This document shows, one piece after another, positions 1-5,357 of a stretch of 6,216 nucleotides of DNA (the first letter of the stretch is position 1; each line of letters opens with the position of its first letter). The notes beneath the pieces were generated by a model, which saw nothing but the letters and a program-made list of their open reading frames with translations, did no database searches and was not told where the DNA came from. The position numbers were made by a program, and so were the translations under genes. The DNA comes from an uncultured Planctomycetota bacterium (GTDB taxonomy: Bacteria > Planctomycetota > Phycisphaerae > Sedimentisphaerales > Anaerobacaceae): assembly GCA_903927855.1 (NCBI GenBank), contig CAIYOL010000062.1:1-6216 (forward strand), written 5' to 3'.

Positions 1-1
1 A

Positions 2-1402
2 GATGTAACTCTTGAGTGGACAAAGGGCGGATACGCTGAAAAGCACGATGTATATTTCGGCAAAAATTTTAACGATGTCAATGACGCCAACAGAACTATT
101 CCGCTGGGCGTACTGGTCAGTGAAAATCAGTCAACAACGACTTATGACCCGCCCGAATCTCTTGATTCAGACACAACCTACTATTGGCGTATCGACGAGG
201 TCAATGCCGCACCTGATTACGCAATCTTTAAAGGCGGAGTCTGGAGCTTTACGACTTATCATGCACCACATAATCGGACCCTTACTCCTCCTTACGAGGT
301 AGGAATGTGGCAGGGATTTAAGCCGGCGGTAGTAAGTTATACTTTTGATGATGACACCCACAATCAGCTCGCTATAGCAGTCCCTATGTTCAATGAACCT
401 AATTTCGGTTTTAAGTTGACGCTGTTTACTGTCATAAACTGGGTATCCGACTGGCCCGGCCTGCAAAACGCCGCTGCCGCAGGTCATGAAATCGCTAGTC
501 ACACTGTGGACCATCAGGATTTGGTTAGCTTACCTCCGGCGGGCCTAACAGAGGAACTGGTGAACTCTCAGAGTGCAATTGACTCGAATATACCAGGTCA
601 GCAATGCGACACGATTGCCTATCCCAATTGCAACTCCAACCCTTCTGTCGAGGCTAATACTGCGCTATACTACATTGCCGCACGAGGATGTTCGGGCTCC
701 ATTGAAGGAAACACTCCCGCGGATTTCTACAACATTAGTTCGTTCGTTTGCGGTTCCGCTGGCTCACTAAATTCCCCAGCAGCCTTCAATTCACTTTTTG
801 CAAACACCGCGGCCTCACAAGGATGGTGCGTACTTCTCATACATGCCATCGACGGCGATACTGGATATTCACCGCTTTCCTCTGCAACACTCAGAGCAAG
901 CCTTGAGTATCTTGCTGCTAATAGGAGTACGTTCTGGGTGCAGACTTTCGGAAATGTCGTGCGCTATATAAGAGAGCGCAATGATGTCGACGTTACAGTA
1001 TTATCTGATCAGGGCTCCAATATTACTTTGCAGGTAACGGACACTCTCAACGACGCGAATTACAATTATCCGATAACCCTACGCAGGCCTCTTCCCACAG
1101 GCTGGTCGTCTGCTTATGTCTCACAGGATGGTCAGCCGGTGGATGTATGTTCCGTGGTGATTGGTTCAACAACGTATATTATGTTTGACGTGGTCCCGGA
1201 TGGCGGCAACGTTGTGCTCTCAAAATACTACGGCGACTTTACGGGCGGCGGCGTAGATATGAATGACCTTTCCATCTTTTCTACCTATTGGCTTGTTGAC
1301 GACTGTTACGAAACTGAAGGAGTGGACCTGAACGAAGATTGCCTGGTCAACTTTTACGAATATGCCTTCTTTGCGAAAAACTGGCTGCTGCAGACTCCAT
1401 AA
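2..1402 (+). CDS. Secreted polysaccharide deacetylase-like protein with Fn3-like and dockerin-like domains (5' end missing)
   Basis: The frame is open from base 2 to the TAA at 1400-1402 (466 residues seen), so the ATG at 305 is internal residue 102 and the true start lies outside the window. Residues 1-86 form an Fn3-like domain of planctomycete style (DVYFGKNFNDV ... YYWRIDEVNAAPD ... WSFTT). Residues about 108-323 resemble a NodB-type polysaccharide deacetylase: motif 1 is SYTFDDDT (Asp116, Asp117), motif 2 is SHTVDH (metal-ligand candidates His167 and His171), and a late LLIH motif carries His281. The motif-3 Arg-Pro-Pro-Tyr type sequence is not clear; IAYPNC stands in its place. Residues 327-409 look like a beta-rich accessory domain, and 411-462 a divergent dockerin-like EF-hand pair (GDFTGGGVDMNDL; DLNEDCLVNFYEY). 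It has no PEP-CTERM tag, unlike its neighbours. Removal of acetyl groups from an extracellular glycan is inferred; the substrate is unknown. Confidence 0.85.
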   Translation, partial: DVTLEWTKGGYAEKHDVYFGKNFNDVNDANRTIPLGVLVSENQSTTTYDPPESLDSDTTYYWRIDEVNAAPDYAIFKGGVWSFTTYHAPHNRTLTPPYEVGMWQGFKPAVVSYTFDDDTHNQLAIAVPMFNEPNFGFKLTLFTVINWVSDWPGLQNAAAAGHEIASHTVDHQDLVSLPPAGLTEELVNSQSAIDSNIPGQQCDTIAYPNCNSNPSVEANTALYYIAARGCSGSIEGNTPADFYNISSFVCGSAGSLNSPAAFNSLFANTAASQGWCVLLIHAIDGDTGYSPLSSATLRASLEYLAANRSTFWVQTFGNVVRYIRERNDVDVTVLSDQGSNITLQVTDTLNDANYNYPITLRRPLPTGWSSAYVSQDGQPVDVCSVVIGSTTYIMFDVVPDGGNVVLSKYYGDFTGGGVDMNDLSIFSTYWLVDDCYETEGVDLNEDCLVNFYEYAFFAKNWLLQTP

Positions 1403-1656
1403 TATATTTTCATTTTTTCCCAACCGTTGCCTCACCGGCGTGCGTTTGGTGACGCTCCTCTGGCCGTGGCAATCTTACATCCGGCATCTACGCATTAACG
1501 CCCCTTGTTAAAGCTGAAAACGCAGATTTTCAGCTAAAAATGCCGAATCAGGAAATTTCACACAAACTTTCTCAACATTCTCCAAAAAAAGTGTAACAAA
1601 ATGCCGTTCTGTGGACTCTTAACTATAAAAGCTAATATTGTGCGGATGACAATACA
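1403..1656. other. Non-coding spacer after the deacetylase gene
   Basis: No plausible gene is seen on either strand. The stretch contains a T-rich run just after the stop codon (1405-1419), a small TCACC/GGTGA inverted repeat (1432-1436 with 1447-1451) and the AT-rich hairpin at 1512-1535. No promoter here is convincing enough to list; the first clear one is at 1671. Confidence 0.6.
1512..1535. terminator. AT-rich 9-bp hairpin, weak terminator candidate
   Basis: AGCTGAAAA (1512-1520) and TTTTCAGCT (1527-1535) are perfect inverted repeats around the loop CGCAGA. There is no T tract after it on the plus strand (AAAAATGCC follows), so it is a poor intrinsic terminator. It could instead be an mRNA 3'-end structure or a protein-binding palindrome. 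It lies about 110 nt after the deacetylase stop. Confidence 0.3.
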
Positions 1657-1670
1657 GGCTCTGTTCTCCC

Positions 1671-1698
1671 TTGATTTTTAAGCAGAGAAATGTATAAT
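1671..1698 (+). promoter_or_regulatory. Sigma70-type promoter P1 for the first PEP-CTERM pair
   Basis: TTGATT (1671-1676) and a perfect TATAAT (1693-1698) are separated by 16 nt. Transcription would start near 1705, right where the foldable leader begins, giving a 5' UTR of about 160 nt before the ATG at 1865. The same boxes and spacing occur in copy 2. Confidence 0.75.
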
Positions 1699-1705
1699 TA
1701 AAACC

Positions 1706-1752
1706 GCCTTTGAGCCATGGTGAGCTAAGTCGAACCACTGGGGGCAAAAGGC
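1706..1752 (+). ncRNA. Structured leader element, copy 1 (putative cis-regulatory RNA)
   Basis: Hand folding gives an outer stem GCCTTT (1706-1711) with AAAGGC (1747-1752), and an inner stem TGGT (1718-1721) with ACCA (1734-1737) closing the conserved loop GAGCTAAGTCGA. The loop could fold further through tandem G-A/A-G pairs and GC with GUC. Between stems, C1716-G1742 in this copy corresponds to a U-A pair in copy 2, one possible compensatory change. No match to a riboswitch class I know. The structure is inferred from two copies only; it could also be a DNA-level operator. Confidence 0.45.
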
Positions 1753-1850
1753 ATAGAGGAAGAGGATCTGAGAGAGAAATCACGTCTATTATCTACACAT
1801 AGAAAAACCCTGCGAAATCGGTGCGCTGTAAATATTAACAATTTTCTACA

Positions 1851-1856
1851 AAGGAG
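1851..1856 (+). promoter_or_regulatory. Ribosome binding site of the LamG-like gene
   Basis: AAGGAG lies 8 nt before the ATG at 1865 and fixes that start. About 100 nt separate it from the conserved leader element, far more than the 20 nt seen in copy 2. Confidence 0.75.
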
Positions 1857-1864
1857 AGACAAAA

Positions 1865-2581
1865 ATGAAAAAGCTGATTTTTATTATTTTAGTAGTGACC
1901 GCCTTGACATCTGCCGCACACGCCTACCTTTTCTCGGAATGGAACCTTGACGAAGGCTCCGGCACAATAGCTCATGATTCAGCCGGCAGCAATAATGGAA
2001 CGCTGGTCAACGGCCCTGTTTGGACCACTGGTAAAATCGGTGGCGCATTGAGTTTTGATGGGATTAATGATTATGTAGCTCTTTCAAATTTTGCAGTTAG
2101 CACAAATAATGGAACAATTGCGCTATGGTTTAAAACATCCGGGGATTTTTCAGGAAACTATGGCGACATGGGATATTTAATAAGCAAGGATAGGCAGTAT
2201 TGGAGTTACTTAACAGTTCAAGGAACTAGAACTGGGCCTCATTGGATAATCGGTGAGACCAATACACAGGATGACTACTTTGTCGGTACAACGGCAGATT
2301 TCATAGGCGGGTGGAATAACATCGCCGTATCTTTTTACAATAAGACAGCAACAACATACCTGAATGGTGAGGTAATACAGACATTGTCAGTTACCGATTC
2401 TGCTTTGACTCTTGATCGCATTGGTGGAAGAACGAGCGAGTTCTTCAAAGGCGAAATCGACGATATTCGGATTTACAACAACGCCTTGTCGCAAAGCGAA
2501 ATTCGAGCTTTGCTTCCCGAACCCGCCACGCTTTTACTCCTCGGCCTCGGTGCGGTGATGTTAAGAAGAAAAAAACGATAA
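1865..2581 (+). CDS. PEP-CTERM protein with LamG-like (concanavalin A-fold) domain
   Basis: The 238-residue product starts with a Sec signal peptide (MKKLIFIILVV..., likely cut after AHA at residue 20). Residues about 25-210 match the LamG/jelly-roll lectin-like style: an N-terminal WNLDEGSGTIAHDSAG segment, GALSFDGINDYVAL, GTIALWFKT, GWNNIAVSFYNKTATTYLNGE and the closing GEIDDIRIYNNALSQSEI. Residues 218-238 form the PEP-CTERM tag: PEPAT, a hydrophobic span and a basic RRKKR end. The family binds glycans or calcium in many cases, but no ligand can be assigned. Export by Sec and processing by an exosortase (not present here) are expected from the tag. It is the first gene after promoter P1, and the next gene follows 21 nt later, so the two are probably cotranscribed. 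Confidence 0.9.
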   Translation: MKKLIFIILVVTALTSAAHAYLFSEWNLDEGSGTIAHDSAGSNNGTLVNGPVWTTGKIGGALSFDGINDYVALSNFAVSTNNGTIALWFKTSGDFSGNYGDMGYLISKDRQYWSYLTVQGTRTGPHWIIGETNTQDDYFVGTTADFIGGWNNIAVSFYNKTATTYLNGEVIQTLSVTDSALTLDRIGGRTSEFFKGEIDDIRIYNNALSQSEIRALLPEPATLLLLGLGAVMLRRKKR

Positions 2582-2602
2582 CATTTTTAAGGAGATAGAG
2601 AG

Positions 2603-3268
2603 ATGAAAAAGTTATTAATGATTTGTGCATTAATTGGTCTGTTAATTCCCCCGGCGGCAGCATCGCCGGATTGGTCGAGCAATCTGCTCCTCAATCCCGG
2701 TGCCGAGACAGGCACGCTGAACGGCTGGACGACCGACGACCCTGTGGTTGTTGCCGCTTCACAGTCTCAACATGAAGCATCAGGGATGGTATACCCGCAT
2801 TCGGGAAACTGGTTTTTTAATATGGCGGCAACTGAAGCAGCGCCGTCAGGCGTAACCGCCAGTCGTATCTTATACCAGGACGTGGACCTGAGTAGTTATG
2901 CTTCTAAGACGGATGCCGGGCTGCTTCTGTTTAAAGCAGGTGTGTATCTGCAGACAGAGGATGCAACGTCTTTTCCCGGTGCCGATTACGGGCAATTAAC
3001 GCTGCGATTCCTCAACGGCCTCGGCGTGGAAATCGATACTTTATCGACAGGGCTGGTGCAATCACCCAATCTGACGTGGATTAAGGAAACACTGGATGGG
3101 ACGGCCCCTGTGGGAATGCGGTCAATAAGCTTGGAGCTTTTAGGCGAAAAAAATGAGTCAACGTACATCAATGCATTCTTCGACGATACCAATCTCCAGG
3201 TTGCTCCCGAACCCGCCACCCTTTTCCTCCTCGGCCTCGGTGCGGTGATGTTGAGAAGGAAACGTTGA
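2603..3268 (+). CDS. PEP-CTERM protein, carbohydrate-binding-like fold
   Basis: This 221-residue protein begins with a signal peptide (MKKLLMICAL..., likely cut near AAA at residue 20). The mature start, NLLLNPGAETGTLNGWT, is typical of beta-sandwich galactose-binding or CBM-like domains in PEP-CTERM proteins. ILYQDVDLSSYASKTDAG and the late INAFFDDTNLQV fit the same fold. The tag is at 202-221 (PEPATLFLLGLGAVMLRRKR). AAGGAGA at 2589-2595 sits 8 nt before the ATG. At DNA level the tag region (3206-3262) differs from that of the preceding gene in only 4 of 57 bases, while the bodies are unrelated. The fold is a judgement from sequence style; binding is not shown. Promoter copy 2 starts only 6 nt after the stop codon. 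Confidence 0.85.
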   Translation: MKKLLMICALIGLLIPPAAASPDWSSNLLLNPGAETGTLNGWTTDDPVVVAASQSQHEASGMVYPHSGNWFFNMAATEAAPSGVTASRILYQDVDLSSYASKTDAGLLLFKAGVYLQTEDATSFPGADYGQLTLRFLNGLGVEIDTLSTGLVQSPNLTWIKETLDGTAPVGMRSISLELLGEKNESTYINAFFDDTNLQVAPEPATLFLLGLGAVMLRRKR

Positions 3269-3288
3269 AAAACCGGCTCTGTTTTCCC

Positions 3289-3316
3289 TTGATTTTTAGG
3301 CAAGGAAATGTATAAT
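3289..3316 (+). promoter_or_regulatory. Sigma70-type promoter P2 for the HAF-repeat gene
   Basis: TTGATT (3289-3294) and TATAAT (3311-3316) with a 16-nt spacer, identical in layout to P1. The predicted start near 3323 gives a leader of about 69 nt. Genes after this point therefore need not depend on read-through from P1. Confidence 0.75.
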
Positions 3317-3323
3317 TAAAATC

Positions 3324-3370
3324 ACCTTTGAGCTCTGGTGAGCTAAGTCGAACCACTGGAGACAAAAGGC
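3324..3370 (+). ncRNA. Structured leader element, copy 2 (putative cis-regulatory RNA)
   Basis: Equivalent to 1706-1752. The outer stem CCTTT (3325-3329) pairs with AAAGG; its end pair is lost here (A opposite C). The inner TGGT/ACCA stem and 12-nt loop are identical to copy 1, and below it CTC can pair with GAG. The element ends only about 20 nt before the ATG and next to the ribosome binding site, so folding or a bound factor could affect translation directly. Confidence 0.45.
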
Positions 3371-3380
3371 AAGAGAGAGA

Positions 3381-3389
3381 AGGAGAAGG
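3381..3389 (+). promoter_or_regulatory. Ribosome binding site of the HAF-repeat gene
   Basis: AGGAGAAGG lies just upstream of the ATG at 3392, with AGGAG 6 nt away. It supports this start and directly follows the structured leader. Confidence 0.7.
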
Positions 3390-3391
3390 GT

Positions 3392-4525
3392 ATGAGAGGA
3401 AAAAAACATCTTAAGTCCGTCGTAATTCCAGCGTTTTTGGCCGCTATGGTCCTGTCTGCCGCCGCGACAAATCAAGCTTTGGGCGTAACCTACAAAGCAA
3501 TCGATTTGACACCAAGCGGTTTCGATTACTCTGAGGCTGAAGGGACCAACGGCACGCAGCAGGTCGGCTATGGTGTGGTTTCGACCACAGGCTACCCCCA
3601 AGCCTTGCTCTGGAGCAGCAGCGCAGATAGTTACATCGATTTGAACCCAAGCGGATTCAGTACTTCTTCTGCTTCCGTAACCAACGGCGCTCAGCAGGCC
3701 GGCGACGGTCGGGGGACGGCCACAGGCGGCAAATACCACGCCTTGCTTTGGAACGGCAGCGCCGCAAGCTACGTTGATATTAACCCCAGCGGATTCAGTG
3801 AATCTCATGTTCTCGGAATCAGCGGCACGCAACAGGTCGGCTATGGTTCTGGTCCGGCCGCTCCTCACAGCCATGCCTTGCTCTGGAACGGTAGTGCTGA
3901 AAGTTGCGTCGATTTGCACCCCAGCGGATTCTATTGTTCTTTTGCTCGTGGAACCAGCGGAACACAGCAGGTCGGCTTTGGTTGGGGTTCGGCCACAGGC
4001 GACGAAAACCACGCCTTGCTCTGGAGCGGCAGTGCTGCAAGCTACGTCGATTTGAATCCAAGCGGGTTAATTGGTTCTGCGGCTTGTAGTATCAGCGGCA
4101 CTCAGCAGGTCGGCTATGGTGAAGGCTTGGCCACTGGCGGCAACGACCACGCCCTGCTTTGGAGCGGCAGCGCAGATAGTTACATCGATTTAAACCCCAG
4201 CGGATTTAGTTACTCTGAAGCTCACGGTATTAGTGGCACTCAGCAGGTCGGCTACGGTAATGGTCCAGTCACAGGTGGCAAAACTCACGCTTTGCTCTGG
4301 AACGGCAGCGCGGATAGCTACATCGACCTGCACCAATTCCTGCCAACCGGCTTCATTAAATCTTATGCTCAGGCTATCGATAGTTACGGGAACATCGTCG
4401 GCTATGCAATTAATAGTCCGGATACGGATTGGGGCCGCGCTATCCTCTGGCGGCCCATCCCCGAACCCGCCACGCTCTTGCTCCTCGGCCTCGGCGGTTT
4501 GAGTCTGTTTCGTAAAAAGAGGTAA
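3392..4525 (+). CDS. PEP-CTERM protein built of HAF-type extracellular repeats
   Basis: The 377-residue protein has a signal peptide (basic MRGKKHLK, hydrophobic to about residue 25, cut at AAA or ALG/V31), seven tandem units and a PEP-CTERM tag at 357-377. Units 1-6 (residues 35-79, 80-125, 126-170, 171-216, 217-262, 263-308) follow the pattern SYIDLNPSGF...SGTQQVGYG...HALLWNGSA. Unit 7 (309-356) is divergent, with AQAIDSYGNIVGYA and GRAILW, closer to the HAF consensus as I recall it (GIND.GQVVGY ... HAFLW). HAF repeats occur in secreted proteins of environmental bacteria; a propeller-like beta structure is plausible but not shown. Function unknown, probably structural or adhesive. Cysteines appear only in units 4 and 5. 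It has its own promoter, and the next gene is 37 nt downstream. Confidence 0.88.
   Translation: MRGKKHLKSVVIPAFLAAMVLSAAATNQALGVTYKAIDLTPSGFDYSEAEGTNGTQQVGYGVVSTTGYPQALLWSSSADSYIDLNPSGFSTSSASVTNGAQQAGDGRGTATGGKYHALLWNGSAASYVDINPSGFSESHVLGISGTQQVGYGSGPAAPHSHALLWNGSAESCVDLHPSGFYCSFARGTSGTQQVGFGWGSATGDENHALLWSGSAASYVDLNPSGLIGSAACSISGTQQVGYGEGLATGGNDHALLWSGSADSYIDLNPSGFSYSEAHGISGTQQVGYGNGPVTGGKTHALLWNGSADSYIDLHQFLPTGFIKSYAQAIDSYGNIVGYAINSPDTDWGRAILWRPIPEPATLLLLGLGGLSLFRKKR
3494..4459 (+). repeat. Seven tandem coding repeats of ~138 bp
   Basis: Units at 3494-3628, 3629-3766, 3767-3901, 3902-4039, 4040-4177, 4178-4315 and 4316-4459. Lengths are 135 or 138 bp for the first six (whole codons) and 144 for the last. 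Units 1-6 are conserved at DNA level, for example CAGCAGGTCGGCTATGG in units 1 and 5 and GCGCAGATAGTTACATCGAT entering units 2 and 6. The last unit is much more divergent. Confidence 0.85.
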
Positions 4526-4562
4526 AAAAACAAAAACATATTAATTTGAAAGATAGATTATT

Positions 4563-5141
4563 ATGGGAAAATTAACTTTCGTATCAGTACCTCTAATTGT
4601 CGTTTTGGCAATATTGTGCTCAGAAGGGTCTGCCAATGCTGCTGATGCGACAATTAACATCAAGGCCTATATTGACGGCAGTGACCAGTTAATTATAAGC
4701 CGCAATATGCTGCAGTGGCACCATCTTACAAATGCCGCTGTTGGACGTTGGGGTGGAAGTAATGAACCTACAATAATATCCAGCACCCTTGATGGCAACG
4801 TTGTAATGAACCAGGTGCAGTGGATACCAGACTGGCCTCAATCACCCCCTGCGGAGATTCGCTACAGTACTTTTTCCTCCATTTTTACCGACTTGATTCC
4901 GAATGTGCCGCCCGAGGGAGGAATTATAACTGATGTCAACGTGACTCCGATTGTCTGCCGAAGCCATATATCATTAGCAGGATATGACCAGGAAAACATA
5001 GTCGTTACATTCGACGACGAATGGGTAGGTGGCCCGGCTTGGTATGAGGCTCAAATTAACGTGAGGATGACTCCCGAACCCGCAACACTTTTCCTGTTTG
5101 GCTTTGGCGGTTTGGCTTTGCTGAAAAAACGCAGAGTTTAA
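4563..5141 (+). CDS. PEP-CTERM protein of unknown family
   Basis: This 192-residue protein has a signal peptide (hydrophobic residues 5-19, cut near SANA, residue 26) and a PEP-CTERM tag at 171-192 (PEPATLFLFGFGGLALLKKRRV). The mature part holds INIKAYIDGSDQLIISRNMLQWHHLTN, GRWGGSNEPTII and VQWIPDWP. From memory, similar WHH...GR.GG.NEPT sequences recur in planctomycete exported proteins, but I know no function. The rest looks beta-rich (IITDVNVTPIV, NIVVTFDDEW). No good Shine-Dalgarno sequence precedes the ATG (only A-rich GAAAGATAG), so translation may be coupled to, or weaker than, the gene 37 nt upstream. It is the last gene before the terminator. A single Cys in the mature protein (Cys132 region, IVCRSH) makes internal disulfides unlikely. 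Confidence 0.82.
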   Translation: MGKLTFVSVPLIVVLAILCSEGSANAADATINIKAYIDGSDQLIISRNMLQWHHLTNAAVGRWGGSNEPTIISSTLDGNVVMNQVQWIPDWPQSPPAEIRYSTFSSIFTDLIPNVPPEGGIITDVNVTPIVCRSHISLAGYDQENIVVTFDDEWVGGPAWYEAQINVRMTPEPATLFLFGFGGLALLKKRRV

Positions 5142-5167
5142 ACTAAATTCATGTTGTTGAACAATGG

Positions 5168-5199
5168 GCTGTGAGAATGTCACTCGCAGCTTTTTTTTT
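5168..5199 (+). terminator. Strong intrinsic terminator of the PEP-CTERM cluster
   Basis: GCTGTGAG (5168-5175) pairs with CTCGCAGC (5183-5190) as an 8-bp stem with one G-U pair and loop AATGTCA, followed directly by nine T (5191-5199). It is 26 nt after the stop codon at 5141. It is not effective in the minus direction, where no T tract follows. Confidence 0.92.
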
Positions 5200-5220
5200 G
5201 CCTTTTTAATTATTTTCTTA

Positions 5221-5247
5221 CCCCCCTGTCCCCTACCCCCTAAACCC
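5221..5247 (-). other. G-quadruplex-type motif on the minus strand
   Basis: Read on the minus strand the order is GGG, TTTA, GGGGG, TA, GGGG, ACA, GGGGGG: four runs of at least three G with loops of 4, 2 and 3 nt. It lies in the pyrimidine-rich (plus strand) spacer beyond the 3' end of larE and would be in the larE transcript if that reads through. Whether it folds is not shown. Confidence 0.6.
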
Positions 5248-5292
5248 TCTCCGTCCTCTGTCAACTTAGGCAAGCTGCGCCCAAAAATTCCT

Positions 5293-5332
5293 CTCGAAGC
5301 GCAGCGAAGATCCTCGAAGCAAAGCGGAGATC
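5293..5332. repeat. Two tandem copies of a 20-bp sequence
   Basis: CTCGAAGCGCAGCGAAGATC (5293-5312) is followed without gap by CTCGAAGCAAAGCGGAGATC (5313-5332), 17 of 20 bases identical. It lies in the convergent spacer downstream of larE. Similar CTTCGAGG/GATC strings are, as far as I recall, common in intergenic DNA of various bacteria, so it may be part of a dispersed repeat. Confidence 0.65.
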
Positions 5333-5355
5333 CCCGCATGTCGTTGGCGGGGACC
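5329..5355 (-). terminator. GC-rich hairpin just after larE, possible 3'-end structure
   Basis: TCCCCGC (5331-5337) and GCGGGGA (5347-5353) form a 7-bp stem around a 9-nt loop. On the minus-strand RNA it extends to 9 bp with a G-U and a G-C pair. It begins 2 nt after the larE stop codon. No T run follows, so it is at best a partial terminator or an RNA-stabilising hairpin. Confidence 0.4.
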
Positions 5356-5357
5356 CA

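Larger units (their letters stand above)
1657..1753 (+). repeat. Promoter/leader module, copy 1
   Basis: This 97-bp segment aligns without gaps to 3275-3371 (constant offset 1618) with about 10 mismatches. It contains the -35/-10 promoter, and then a leader with TGGTGAGCTAAGTCGAACCA and a downstream CAAAAGGCA box. Both copies stand immediately upstream of PEP-CTERM genes. The two longest mismatch-free blocks are the -10 region and the leader core, which suggests selection on both promoter and transcript. Confidence 0.85.
3275..3371 (+). repeat. Promoter/leader module, copy 2
   Basis: Second copy of the 97-bp module, gap-free with 1657-1753. It fills the space between the previous stop codon and the HAF-repeat gene. 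The purine-rich stretch after it (3372-3390) supplies the ribosome binding site. The differences from copy 1 are mostly transitions. Confidence 0.85.

Noticed and set aside
12..302. Open frame overlapping the start of the deacetylase gene
   Set aside because: The frame beginning at base 2 gives a recognisable Fn3-like domain joined to the deacetylase, so this one is a shadow.
305..307. ATG at 305 as start of the deacetylase gene
   Set aside because: The frame is open and coding upstream to base 2, no ribosome binding site fits, and a secreted protein would lack its signal peptide.
1440..1700. Sigma54 promoter, as known for some proteobacterial PEP-CTERM regulons
   Set aside because: No TGGCAC-N5-TTGC type pair is seen; the repeated module has clear sigma70-type boxes instead.
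1714..1740. tRNA-like string on the minus strand (GGTTCGACTTAGCTCACCA)
   Set aside because: It imitates a T loop followed by CCA, but no cloverleaf, anticodon arm or acceptor pairing can be made around it, and the repeat copy behaves the same.
1704..1760. Known c-di-GMP-I, cobalamin or fluoride riboswitch in the leader
   Set aside because: Short strings such as GGCAAAAGGC or CCACTG recall these classes, but the conserved cores and helix order are missing. A covariance-model search would decide.
3296..4012. Open frame of 238 codons on the minus strand, opposite promoter copy 2 and the HAF array
   Set aside because: It is repetitive only because the opposite coding repeats are multiples of three long. 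It has no signal peptide, plausible start site or recognisable domain, and it covers the promoter.
4974..5339. Minus-strand open frame across the terminator and the G-rich tract
   Set aside because: It is translated low-complexity spacer (runs of Gly and Lys) that runs into the opposite coding gene; not protein-like.
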